Positions 34,278-45,968 of a stretch of 64,000 nucleotides of DNA are shown piece by piece; the stretch's first letter is position 1; each line of letters begins with the position of its first letter. The position numbers and the translations under genes were made by a program. Location of the stretch: contig NC_090698.1 in NCBI RefSeq assembly GCF_040954835.1, positions 35,331,501 to 35,395,500 of the forward strand, written 5' to 3'. The notes below the pieces were generated by a model. The model did not search any database. It was given only the letters and a program-made list of their open reading frames with translations, and was not told where the DNA came from. The stretch comes from Lepisosteus oculatus. Taxonomy: Eukaryota; Chordata; Actinopteri; Semionotiformes; Lepisosteidae.

Positions 34278-35013
34278 GGGTCAATTGCAACAATCTGAAA
34301 GCGTAGTTACAGGAGTTCAACCCATGCTTAGTACACAGCTGAAGTTTAAACTTGTGCTCCCCCTTAAGACCAATTGCAATGAACTTTGCCGCTGTGCTTA
34401 GTCCACAACACCGTACTAAACCTGTTCTCAATTGCAACGAACATAAACTGCTGCCCTCTAGAGGTGACTAAAGTAGCGGACTAACTTAAACCACCTCTTC
34501 ATATGGTTTAAGCAACTTAGTACCATACTTGGTGTAACGCTAGATCGCATTAGAAGGCTCCCGAATGTAGTGGAAATAATATCGTCACCACGTACTAAAT
34601 TGATACATCCATCGCTTGGAAAATCATTGCATTATTGAAATCAAATTGCTTAACAATCATACCACATTTATTAATAATGAAGTTTATTAATACATGTGTA
34701 TTAACAAAAGTGTAATTTACTTATAATTATGTTTAATATCAATCATTATTTCTAGCTGTGAATTTTAAGATATCCTAGGGAGTGAAGATAACTGAACTTA
34801 AGCGAATAGTTATATAAATGGAGCGTAAGCCTTTAATACGTTATTCAAAATCTGATCAGAGTCAACTGAATAGATTTGTTAAACATTTTATTGTGATGGT
34901 TCTCCATATTTGTGGTTGTCAGAGGAAAGCAGGGATAATTAGGAAATGGGTGGTACAGAGAATAATATCTGTAAGCAAATGCAAGCATACGTTAAAGAAA
35001 AAAACTCAACATC

Positions 35014-35800
35014 TTAAAAGTGATTATTTATGATAGTTCTTCGGAACTCTGTCCCTTCTCTGTCCTGTGGCTGTGGTCCAATAATGACCATGTTGAAACA
35101 GCCAGAGTGTGCTGCATGCTTTGGAGATGGAAAAGTTGGCTCATCCCAGTCAATCAAAAGATTGTGTAAGACTGCACATGCCACGATGATGGTGCTGGAT
35201 CTTGATGGATTGGTACGCAAACCAAATGACAGACAAGCAAAGCGTTGTTTTAAAATTCCAAAAGCTCGTTCAATGTGGCTTCTAGTGTTTTTATGACTCC
35301 TGTTAAAGAGCAGCTCTTGTAATATTGTAGGATTTTGCAGAGGTGTCAGAAGATACCTTCATAAAGTATAACCATGGTCACCCATGAGAACTCTACAATA
35401 CAACCCTTCCTCAAAATTTGATTTCAGACGACTCCTGTCAAAAATTCAAGCATCATATGTACTGCCAGCCCATCTTGCTACCACATTGAGAAATCTCAGA
35501 TTATGGTCACATACGTTCTGACAATTAATCGATGTATACCCACATCTGTTGATGTAAACGGGATCTTTCGTTTGCCTGTGAAAGTGAATGGGAATATTTG
35601 TACAATCAATAGCAACAACACCTCCTGGGATTCCGGTTTTAGTGTAAACAGCTGTGCAGATATCCTGTTGCTCTTCTTCATTTGGCATAGCAATGTAGGT
35701 CGTATGTAGTTATGCAATGGCTGCAGTGACTCTTGTGAACTGTGCGGCAAACGGTGTACTTTTATAATATTGCCACCACAACGAAAAAAAAGATCCAGTG
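35014..35800 (-). pseudogene. Harbinger (HARBI1-like) DDE transposase, nonsense-disrupted
   Basis: On the minus strand one register carries most of the catalytic domain: GGVVAIDCTNIPI (first Asp), NVCDHNLRFLNVVARW, then a stop at 35446-35448 where relatives have Trp. LMGDHGYTL (second Asp) follows, then another stop near 35360. The next stretch is RSHIERAFGILKQRFACLS (the Glu), ending IVACAVLHNLLIDW and a stop at 35014. All three acidic residues survive. The N-terminal helix-turn-helix region beyond 35690 is frameshifted or lost. The enzyme would cut and join the element ends; this copy cannot be made intact. Confidence 0.9.
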
Positions 35801-35929
35801 GCAAAAAAACACAGAGTTAATAAAACTTGATGTGTGGGGTCCAAGGGATGCCTTCCTCTTCCCTTGGATCCCAGTTGAAGCTTCAGTATCTTAATTAGTC
35901 TTCTGACACCGTTCTTTGAAAGCCTGTAC

Positions 35930-36100
35930 TATAACGAACAGTTCTTTCTGGACCCTATGTGGACGACACAATCCGAAGAAGTGGGGAAACACTAGGAAAA
36001 CGTCATGCAGGAATACGGGAAAAGGGGTCAGGTGCACAGAATTAAATCTAAAGTGAAAGGGCTGGAGCACCCTTAAGGAGGGGGGACTATAATCGTGACA
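35930..36100 (-). mobile_element. Internally deleted gypsy-type LTR, family D
   Basis: The right end CGTGACA and the segment 'gggctggagcacccttaag' match, in reverse complement, the start of the LTR at 41530. The left segment with 'gaacagttctttctgg' matches its end. The middle is missing. It is flanked by the 5-bp duplication TGTAC (35925-35929 and 36101-36105). Confidence 0.8.
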
Positions 36101-36672
36101 TGTACCGCATTTTAAACTCCCGTTCACTAAATGCAATGAATGGATTATACAAATTGCAATATTGTCTGGATATAATTCGGGCAGACTGTACTCTTTGAGC
36201 ACATAAAACCCTATCATAGTAGCTCAGCATCTTTGCAGATTTTGAGTGACTCTGTCAATGTGTTGTGATAACACCTGTTGTGGAGCATTGTAATTTGTTC
36301 CAACTGCCCACTCATTGCCTTTGGCAGCTGGCTGAGCAGACTGTGGAGAGCAGAAGATCAGGACTGTTACCAAGATCATTGAGTAATGAAGCTAGTTTTT
36401 TAGAAGCACTTTAATAATGGTTTTAAAATATTGCATTGATCAGAAAATATTTGCTGCAAAGGCAGTTTGCAAAACTCATTCATGATGACTAACTTTTGTT
36501 TTATAATTAATTCACACTTCAAATACCTTATAGTGCAAAAGCTTTGCAAACAATATTAATTGTAAGATCACAGCTGACTATAAACTTTTCGTTAGTGTAT
36601 AGCCTATAAATGCCTCATTTCGCTTTATAAGAAAGAACTGCAACCATGCATCTTCGAGCTTAGAACTACACT

Positions 36673-38399
36673 TTGGCTCAAAAACTTTATTTCATTGAGC
36701 TTATCAAGTATGTTGTGATGACACTGGATGATACTAAAAAGGACTCCAAAACAATACTGAGTCGCACCAATGCCTGTAGATCAGTAACTAGCAGCTTTAA
36801 TGCCAGCTTCCCAGATAGGTGCTCATCCAGCATGACCAACTTAAAAAGCCTCTGGAAGAGGCTGAAAATTGAGGCCCACAATGCCATGACACAGCAATGT
36901 GCCCTTCGGTCATCAGGCAGGCCAGTAACACCTCTGACCCAGCTGTATGCAGAAATAAGGTCAATAGTAGTAAATCTTGCGGAAGTGGAAGGTGCCATTG
37001 ACAGTGACGGCATTGGAATAAATACTCAAGGTAAGACTATACATTTTTTAAATACTAGGGTGGCTTCTTTGGAGAAGCAAGATGTTTTAATTTTAATGTC
37101 TCAGTTGCCAAAATTACTTCACCCTGTGTTCAACATGGACACCAATTTAGAGAATTGAAACTATAGCGATTTTCTATCACATGCTCACACTAACAGGTAT
37201 GCAATTGAAAAAACAATACTGTTTGGTTCTTTAAACAGGTGCTGTAAGAGACCTGGGAAGTGAAGATAGAGCACATTCCAAAGGAGCTCAAGTAAGTACC
37301 GTCATATAATGTTATTTTTGTATTTCAGCATGTGCACATTCTTACTACTCTTGTATTTTGTTTTAGGGGGTACAGTGGTGTGGGGAAGCCAGTGATGGGG
37401 CCTCTCAATAGAACATATTTCAGATATAACATACCAACAGACAGGACATTCCCTGCAGCCACAAGACGAGACTGACTCTGACAGCAAAGGTACCTCTGGC
37501 CTGGACACTCATGTAAGCCAGTGTTGTAACGGACACGGACTGGAATCCGTGTCCGATCTTGTAGAAGACCCTATGCGATGCGGTAAGATCTGGAGAAAAC
37601 AGGAGGCGTGGTAAAAAAGAACACACAAGGGTTTAATGGTGCACAAAAAAATAGTGACCGTCTGTGAGACAGTGTACGGGGAAGACAAAACGGCATCCAA
37701 ATCCAAACGGGTCCAAGGGCAGGTCAAAGCACGGTCCGAAAGTCCATAAACTGGAAATCCATCCTGGAACGCGACAAAGTTAAAATCCCCGGAAGGGGGG
37801 AGCACACAGACAAACGAAACATGGAGGTCCAAGGGTGACGGGGCGAGATCCTCCAGACACCGGGCTCAGGAAACGGGAGGTGTCGGGGATGAGGCCTATG
37901 CCCTCAGGAGATGGACGTAGGGTTTCCTGGTGCTAGGCGGGCCTCGCGACATCTTTCCCTAATGATGAGCCCCGAGGACTGGAGGAGCTGGTCTATAAAT
38001 AATAACACTAAAAGGGTACACCTGGAGAGCTAAATTACACGAACAATAATGAGAGCAGTGGAGCGCCCTCTAGGGAGGGATGTCGGGCGTGACAAGTGTA
38101 GTGGAGTGGAGAGTGCTGATGTGGAGGAGAGTGGTGCAGAAGATCCCAACAACCAGGCAGAGGGAGATGATCAGCCAACACGACTTGGCAGAGCAACACG
38201 CCAGCAAGCTCTTCCTCACTTTGAAAGGAAGATGTTCGCACAAACTAAAAAAGAACATAATTTGAAACATAAACTCCTACTGACACAGGAGGAAAGAGAA
38301 AATACTTTATTTCAAGAGAAAATAAAAGTTTTAAAAAGTAAACAAAAGGCACACCATGCTAAAGAAATGTATTATGTTAAAAATATAGAAAAAAATTAG
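36673..38399 (+). pseudogene. Harbinger Myb/SANT-like DNA-binding protein gene, three exons, LTR-disrupted
   Basis: Exon 1 holds the trihelix-like domain: SFNASFPDR, LKSLWKRLKIEAHNAM and TPLTQLYAEIRSIV. It ends at a good donor (ctcaag|gtaaga, near 37032). A small exon follows at about 37239-37289 (acceptor ttaaacag, donor gtaagt). The last exon starts near 37367 after 'ttttgttttag' and carries an acidic stretch (DETDSDSKG). The family C LTR at 37525 then interrupts it. The exon resumes at 38100 with RLGRATRQQALPHFERK and a Lys/Glu-rich coiled coil ending at TAG 38397-38399. In this superfamily the protein brings the transposase to the ends and to the nucleus. Confidence 0.8.
37525..38094 (-). 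mobile_element. Solo LTR, family C, inside the Myb-like exon
   Basis: The 570-bp LTR runs from TGTAACGGAC to CGTGACA with the perfect 5-bp duplication AGTGT (37520-37524 and 38095-38099). On the minus strand it starts TGTCACGCCC, like chromovirus LTRs. It is related to 7084-7571. Confidence 0.93.
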
Positions 38400-39040
38400 A
38401 AGGTCAGAGGAACAATATGTTTTTTTTGCTCATGTAATGTTTAATTTCCAGTCCTGTTAAAACAAAACTGATATCTTTACTGGTCTTTAGTTGGTGTCAT
38501 TTGTAATGATTTAGCAATAGCAAATGTGTTCGCTTGTTCGTCCAGAGTGTCTTGTTAAACTAAGGAAATTAAAGCCACAATAATATGGTAGCGCAGCTGC
38601 AGTTCTCATTTGTTTTGTGAGTAATTGCAATTGCAATCTCATTAATAACTATGCACCCTCATCCGGTTAATTGTAGTTTGATGCAATTCTTAAGTTAAAA
38701 ACTAACATTAATTTGACAGGAAATTTAGTTGAAATATAAATAAGAAACAGACAAAGTAATAATTGTATATAAACGTGGCCTTCTTATTAAACTACTAATC
38801 AGATTAATTTAAATGTTCTGATAAACAGTCCCCTGCAGTTCGTGCTAATTAGTACAACAACGCTGAGCTCTGGGAACCGGATTAAGCACAAATTCAGCTG
38901 AACTCCAACTTTGTACCGCACATTTTTTTGGTGCAATTGATCTCAGAGCTGGAGCTGATCTCCAGAAATTACCGAACTAACTAAACCACAACTTAGCACG
39001 CAGCTGCATACTAACTTGGGAAGTTTGTTGCAATTGACCC

Positions 39041-41380
39041 ACAATGTCACAGTTTGTTTCCTTTATTCTTAGACACAGTGAAGTGTCTGTTAATCGCCTG
39101 AAAGATGCTTTATTCAAGGAACTCAGTATCAAAATTTCTACTGAGATTTGGTAAAAGGGTCAGGGTTATATTCAGATGCACTAATAATGTTATACACCAA
39201 ATCATACAATACTTCGACTGCATTACTCTAAAACATAATTGAACAAGATATAACCTTCAGTCTCTCCTTTTTGTGACAGGTGCAGATCTTCCAATTGCAC
39301 TCTAACACATCTCTTTTGACTGTGTACCAAGTTATTGTTAAAAATAAAAGGTTACGAAATCAATCAGGGATTTACAGAGTGGTTAGTCAATAAGCAAAAC
39401 AAATATTCATAGCCCCAAATTTGTAAGTGATTTCTCCGGAATATACACACGTGGCTGATATAGTTATAGGCATATGAATTATTGGTTCTCTGGCACAGCT
39501 TTTGTGAAAAATGTAATGATCCAGGCACACTTGGTTAAACAAATATTTATTAACAATGACAATACAAACACTACACAAAAAGAACATACAACACACAAGT
39601 TTCTGTATTTTCAAATTAAGTCATTTCAGAGGACTAACATCCTAATCACCCCGAAACTCCCAGACCGCTACCAAATATTAAACTTTTAAATAAGAAAATT
39701 TTAAATATGTTAAAATAATAATAATGTCTACAGAGGTCAAAATAAGAGATAAGCTGCCTTCTAAAATAAAAACAATACAACCTGCAGTTAAACCTCTCTT
39801 AAAACCCAGATGTCAGAGTCAGAAGAGTAGATGAATCAAATAAATGAATTATTCAGGGAAAAGTAAACCCATTCCTTCAAAAAAAAAACAAAAGCATTTA
39901 TGAAGTACAAGTTGTAGGTGGCCTTCTTGCTAAGTCTACCAGCACTACAGATCACAGTCCTATAGATCCTGGCAGCTGTATTCACTCACGCACCTATGCA
40001 GGATCACATACCATGGTGGGGGTGTGGGAGACAAAATAAATTATTCCTGTTATTTTCTGTTCCAGGAACACCCAATGAGAAAAGTAGCTTACTGTAAGTA
40101 CTGTCTGGCTCAGTCCTAGCAGCACCATTTGGTTAATAAGAAATCAGAGGTCTCTGGTTAACAATATGTTCTAAATGTTTATTAACTACTTATTTATCCT
40201 TTGTGTGATCCTTTCATGGGTAGAAGTACTGACCATGTACTCTGGAACTGTGCACAAAGAAACTGTAAGTGGCAGCTTAACTGCTGATAAGACCATGTGG
40301 GATCTGAAGAAGTCAGTCAGGAGGTTGAAAATGAGCCTAAGCTTCAGTTTTTGTTTGTAGTGATTGTTCGTTTTCCTTGCAATGTAAGTAAAGAACACCA
40401 TTTAAGTATTTTATTTCAGAAGTTTAAAAAATTATCACGACAAACACATCTAAAAAAAAGCTAATCGATGAACAAAAAGCTCAAACTTGCTTATGTATTT
40501 CTACCATTTTTTCTTGAGAAAAGAATAAAGTCAAAACCTGTACTAGAAGTAATCAAAAAATGATTGGATAATATAAAACAAAACATAAAACAGGGATAGG
40601 TACAGTCTTTATCAAAACATTTAAAAAGGGACCCTAGATCCTTTGGAATTGACCCAGACTGCTTGTCCTATAGAAACAAATTCTCTAATTTTTATTTGAG
40701 GATGTCATCTCATTTTGCAAGCTCTTAAAACAGGGTACATTAACAGAATTCCATTCTTTAAAGAATATTTTCTGGAAAAGAAACATTCCATACATTAATG
40801 CCGATTGATTGTTTGTACTTTTAGTCTGAACGTTGCTGCTAATACAGGATCATTGGGTATATTTTTCCAAACAATTTAACTACCACTTAAATATTTATAC
40901 ACAAAATGTATATAATGTTACAGCCATAGGCGACTAGGAAGTGTCTCTAAGAGATTAACATGGGAAATAATCAAATTCCAACCTCACTGCATAGAGAATA
41001 AATGTAGGAACATAGGAATCTTGTAACCCTGTTGTGAGTGAAACTACCAGTGAAACCAACAGCCACCTCTATCCCAGAGGTTAATGGGTTGTTCTGGTGG
41101 TTGTATGAGTTGCTGTTTTAGATAGAAAATTGGTATTAGCTATGGAGACCTTATCTTGCAGTTTGTATCAAGATACTCCCAATAAAGGGCTTTCAGTGCT
41201 TGAAATGGAGAATGGATGTAGATAGGTAAAATCTTAACTGTACAGATGCAGCCATTCAAAGTTCGTGGTACAATCCCGTATCGGGCAACTACGTGTGTAC
41301 CACCATTGGTTGGCCAAAATGACCGACAGGAGCACTCGTGGTGCATTGGTTGATAGTGGAAAGATTTAATCATTTAATCT
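39041..41380. other. AT-rich spacer
   Basis: No gene or bounded element was recognised. A segment at about 39511-40005 begins TGTAATGATCC and ends GGATCACA, which could be LTR-like, but it has no matching flanks. Confidence 0.45.
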
Positions 41381-41529
41381 CTGTACTGTGCATGTTTTAA
41401 TCCGCTTAGTATTGAATATGTATATGGAATTTTACAACTAAAGGGAAATTTTAGTAGCTGAGCATAAAAAGAAGAGGAGCATAACGCATCTGAAGGTCAT
41501 AAACGATATTAATTTAGGAACATAAACAT

Positions 41530-41944
41530 TGTCACGATCGTTACGCCTCCTCTTAAGGGCGCTCCAGCCCTTCCTCGTTCTGTCCCATTCCCCACACCTG
41601 TTCCTTATTCCAGCCCCTCTTTAGTTCCACCTTTAAAGCCAGATGCAGGCGTTTGCCCGAGGTTCCTCATTGAATCCCGTTTCGTGAGAGCCCGGCGTCG
41701 TGCTGCATCTGGCTCCGTTACGGTTTTAGTTTCCTGTTCCTGATTCCCTGCCTCCCGTATTGGATTTCCCATTTGGATTTATGCTTGGATTGTTCGCCCC
41801 GGACCCCCTTCTCCTGGACACCCGCTCACCTTGGACATGCCCCCCTGTCTCCTGACCCACTCCTTCATGATATTTTTCCCTATTGTTTCTTCACCTTCCG
41901 GATCGTGTCCTCCGCATAGGGCCCGGAAAGAACTGTTCTTGACA
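41530..41944 (+). mobile_element. Solo LTR, family D (gypsy type), in left arm of palindrome
   Basis: The 415-bp LTR runs from TGTCACGATCG to TTCTTGACA with the perfect duplication AACAT (41525-41529 and 41945-41949). It has 'gggcgctccagcccttcc' near the start and the pyrimidine-rich body of fish chromovirus LTRs. It is absent from the right arm. Confidence 0.93.
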
Positions 41945-42338
41945 AACATTTTTTAAACTGTATATTGCTGGTCTTGGTATTTTAAAGAAAAAATGCACAC
42001 CAGTATTCCATTTCTCCCTAAACATTTTAAGCATCTAAGTCTTACATGTGGTTATTTTGAAACGTTTTTATGTGCTCCTTCTGACCATATTACTCTACGT
42101 TTATATACTTTATGAAAATTGATTATTTTAACCCTTTCTGCGAATACGATCGTTATCGGATTAAACAAAAGCATACTTTTAGAATTGGATTAAAAGGGAA
42201 TATAATATGGATTCGCGTATCTAAATAAATTAATAACGGTATAACTATATTCATATACTGTTGCACAAACAGTACTATAACTTTCCATTGATACAGTATG
42301 TGTATGGCTGTTTCAGTGGATGTCACATGATTTGCCTT

Positions 42339-42406
42339 GGTGGAGTGATAGCTTAAGTGACTGATTTATAATCCTGAGGTCAAGTGTTCAAACCCAGCTA
42401 TCACCA
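42339..42406 (+). repeat. tRNA-like segment, left arm
   Basis: It has a plausible acceptor pairing (GGTGG with TCACC), an A-box-like TAGCTTAAGTGA, a TATAAT loop region followed by GAGGTC, and a B-box-like GTGTTCAAACCC. The spacing fits tRNA-Met or Ile-UAU type genes. T-stem pairing is poor, so this is a tRNA-derived SINE head or fossil, not a functional tRNA. Confidence 0.6.
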
Positions 42407-42448
42407 TCAGTTTTCTTTTTACAAAGACAACAAAGACATATTATAAAA

Positions 42449-44104
42449 CATATTATTATATTGATTTCTAATTTCAGGATACCGAATGCTACATTTTTAC
42501 CATGGACATCACATCTCTGTACACCGTCATTCCCCATAATGACGGCCTTACAGCCCTCAAGCACACGTTGGACAAACGCACAGTGCTTGATCCACCCACC
42601 CACACCCTGTTACGCCTTGCAGAATTGGTCCTCACACTGAACGCATTCTCTTTCAATAATCTTTTTTACCAACAGGTCAGTGGAGTTGCCATGGGCACCA
42701 GAATGGGACCCAGCTATGCCAACATTTTTGTCGGCTGGGTAGAAGAACGCTTCTTCGCTTCCTACACTGGCTATGTCCCGGACCTCTACAAACGATATAT
42801 TGATGACTGCGTCGGTGCCGCCACATGCTCCAACAATCAGCTTGAGTTCTTCCTGCACCATTTCACCAACTTCCACCCGTCCCTCAAATATACGGTCAAC
42901 ATATCTTCCACCACTCTTCCGTTTCTAGACATCCACTTGTCTATCAACTACCCCCGACTGTCCACTTCAGTTTATTACAAACCCACGGATTCACACAGCT
43001 ACCTCCTGTACAGCTCATTTCACCCCTACCACACTAAAAACTCTCTTCCTTTTTCACAGTTCCTTAGGTTACGACGATTATGCAGCGACGACATCGACTT
43101 CGAAGCCCTCGAACTTAGTACTCCTTTTTCATCACCAGAGGATACCCCAGCAGTGTGATTGACAGGGCCCTTGCCTGAGCCAAAAACACCCCCCGGACCA
43201 TCAACCCGATCAGGAACTCCCGCCGTAACAACCGCATTCCTTTGGTGCTTCCTTACCACCCTAACACAGTTCCTATCCCCAGGACCATTAACCACAACTT
43301 TTCCATCCTACAGGATGATCCCTCCATTAGGGCCCTCTTTTCTGATCGCCCTATCATCTCATATCGCCGACTACCTAATCTGCGTAACCTCCTTGTTCAC
43401 AGCTCCCTTGACCGCCCTCAACAACCATCCACACCAGGCACTTTCCCTTGCAACAGAGCTAGCTGTATCACCTGCAAGTACACAGCCACCACCACACTCA
43501 TTCAAGGCCTCTCAGGACAATTCCGGATCACCCAGACAGCATCATGTACCTCCAGCAACCTTATTTACTGTATCTCTTGCAGTAAATGCCCAGCCATCTA
43601 CATTGGAGAAACAGGAAGGAGACTCGGAGACCGCTTCAGAGATCAGGGCTGTGAAGATTGAAGATCTCTCCAAGCCCATTGTTTCTCATTTCACCTCTGA
43701 CAGCCACGACCACTCTAATCTCTCCGTCTGTGTTCTCAAAGACGGTTTTCCGAACTCATACATCAGAAAGACCACCGAAACTAAAATTATTCTGCAGCAA
43801 GGATCACAAATTCTCCCTTCCCTTAACGACAGACTACTGTTATTTTAAATTTTCTCCATTCATTGGAAGTTTCATTTCACACCTCTCTGCACCCATTCTG
43901 ACTTCACACCTCTTGATTGGCCTCTCTTTCTGTCCCCTGCTCCCGCCTCTCACTCCTCCTCCCTCCCAACCTTTGTTCTCCCGCTACTTTACCTTTGCCT
44001 ACTGCCTTGTCTCTCTCACACCTGAAGAAGGCTCCACGGCCGAAACGTTGTGTTCTCTTTCTTCTTTTTTTCAGCATGGAATAAACCTATAACTTGTTCC
44101 TTTG
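42449..44104 (+). pseudogene. Penelope-like element with RT and GIY-YIG endonuclease, 5'-truncated
   Basis: The RT part (open from about 42477; ATG at 42502) reads TMDITSLYTVIPHNDGL, GVAMGTRMGPSYANIF and the catalytic RYIDDCVG (42790-42815), then LPFLDIHL, and leaves frame near 43135. A register shift and a TGA near 43177 follow. The GIY-YIG module at 43242-43661 shows CNRASCITCKY, LIYCISCSKCPAIYIG and GETGRRLGDRFRDQ; its end (HFTSDSHDHSNLSVCVL) is in yet another frame. The 3' end has the family's 'gaaggctccacggccgaaacg' and 'ggaataaaccta'. The 12-mer CATATTATAAAA occurs at 42437-42448 and 44105-44116 and is the likely target duplication. Inactive. Confidence 0.92.
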
Positions 44105-45902
44105 CATATTATAAAATATTGACATATACTGTAGGCGGCTGGAGCATTATTGGGAGACAGACTCACTGTTCCTCAGGCTGTGACAGGAGATCACATACTG
44201 GGCTGCCAGATCAACTGAGTTCCCTCCTCCCTCTCCCAGTAGGATTGGGACCCGTTGTGACTCTGGCAGATGTGGGAACTCTGGGATTAGATTTCTGAAT
44301 TTCGGGAAGAATGTTTCTCTCTCTCTCCGGGAGTGCTGGCTGTGCCGAATTAAACCACTTTCACAGGTATTTTTAAAGTAGATTAGGGCGAGTCTTACAA
44401 TGACACTCCACCTTCCCCCACGAACATGTTTTCTTAGAAAAAAAATTCACAACGCGAAGCTGTGTCAGTCTTCTGTGTAAATAAAACCAGTTTGAACACT
44501 ATGAGTGCTGTTTTTAAGACTCTGCTGAGTGAAGTATAGGAATTTTCCTGCTGTCAGCAGTATTGTGTAGTTTTATGTACAGGCTTCAAAAAGTTTCACA
44601 AGTAGAGGTCTTTAAAATTAGGCAGGGCAAACAATTTTTTTTAATCTTAAAAAATAAATAAAAAACGAGATATAATGATGTGTTCCTGCTTAGACATTGC
44701 ACGACTTTAAAAGCTATAAAAACAGGTTTCGATAGTTAATAACCACTTTTTATGCGCGAAAAACGGGTGATTTTTCTTCCTCGTGATCATCTTAGAATCT
44801 CTGTCTACGCTGTAAGGTTTTTACTTCTTAATTAAACGTTTAAAATACACAAATTTCATAAAAACAACACACATTTCGAATAGAAAAAAATCATATTCTG
44901 TTGTCTTCCTGATATGTAGAACAGATCAGCAGGTCTTTTTTCCCCAATCAGAGGCTCTGAAAACAGTGTGCCGCCCACTGCGCTGTGTCAGAGGGGGAGG
45001 TAGCACCGGGAAGGAGGAAGCGCGGAGCTAAGTATTGCACAATGGCTGTAAAGCACCAATTCCGTCTGTGTTCATAACTTCGTGCTTAAAATTAAACAAC
45101 GTAAATCATTTTCTTTGACTTCTAAGTCTCTTATCATTAAGCACGAGTTTCTTTTTTGATACCATCGTTACAGAAAGCAGGAACTTTCATTTACTTCACT
45201 TTCTAATGACATTACACGTGGAAAGATTACAGATTACAGAGTTTCATCTATGGATACACCACAAAACTATTCTCGATTGTATTTCTGAATGCTATGTATA
45301 AAAAAAAAAACTTGCAGCTTACTCAACGATTATAAGATGATCACTAAGAAGTGTATTGCATGTCTAATGGTCTAAGCATAACAGCGCAGCCCCCAATTAC
45401 TCTGTAATTAGACTGTAAGCAAGGGAATAAAACTTTGTTTTAATTTCCGAAACCCTTTATGTCCTGTTTTCATTTCATTTCATTACTCAGTCTTAAAAAC
45501 AGCACCCATGGTGTTCAAACCGATTTTTTTTACATAGAAGACTGACACAGCTTCGCATTGTGAATCTGTTTTTCTAAGAAAACATGTCACCGGGTGAAGG
45601 TGGACTTGCCCTTATTCTCCTTTGAAAATACCTGTGAAACCGTTTGTTTACAAACAATGTAGACATGGACAGAGAGATAGAGATGCAGATGTGATAACCG
45701 TGCAGTGCCAGGCGAATGCACAACATTAATGTAGGGCTTTCGGGCTCACGTGGATTTGTGCCCTACACCCTGCGGTACCGCTATGTACATACAGTATGAA
45801 CATGTTGTGATATTTAGAAATATAAAAATTGTCAATATAATGCCAATAATATTTGCTATTTTAGTTTTTCAAAGAAATGTTTATTTTTCAAAAGAAAATT
45901 AA

Positions 45903-45968
45903 TGGCGACAGCTGGGTTTGAACACTTGACCTCACGGTTATAAGTCACTCACTTAAGCTATCACGCCA
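45903..45968 (-). repeat. tRNA-like segment, right arm
   Basis: This is the inverted counterpart of 42339-42406. The ends pair TGGCG with CGCCA; A-box TAGCTTAAGTGA and B-box GTGTTCAAACCC are retained unchanged, while other positions differ, including compensated end bases (GGTG/CACC on the left, GGCG/CGCC on the right). Confidence 0.6.

Larger units (their letters stand above)
34278..39040. mobile_element. PIF/Harbinger DNA transposon, two-gene, inactive
   Basis: The terminal inverted repeats are GGGTCAATTGCAACAA (34278-34293) and its exact complement (39025-39040). Subterminal repeats of 'caattgca' occur on both sides. Inside lie the two genes expected of the superfamily: a DDE transposase on the minus strand (35014-35800) and a Myb/SANT-like DNA-binding protein on the plus strand (36673-38399). 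Two LTRs (35930-36100 and 37525-38094) inserted later. A clean 3-bp target duplication is not visible (ATA versus ACA). Confidence 0.9.

Noticed and set aside
39511..40005. LTR-like segment with TGTAATGATCC and GGATCACA ends
   Set aside because: The flanks (AAAA versus TACC) do not match and no second copy was found, so the termini may be coincidental.
42339..42406. Functional tRNA gene
   Set aside because: T-stem pairing fails, the acceptor stem has mismatches, and an inverted relative lies in the other arm of a repeat. A SINE head or fossil is the better reading.
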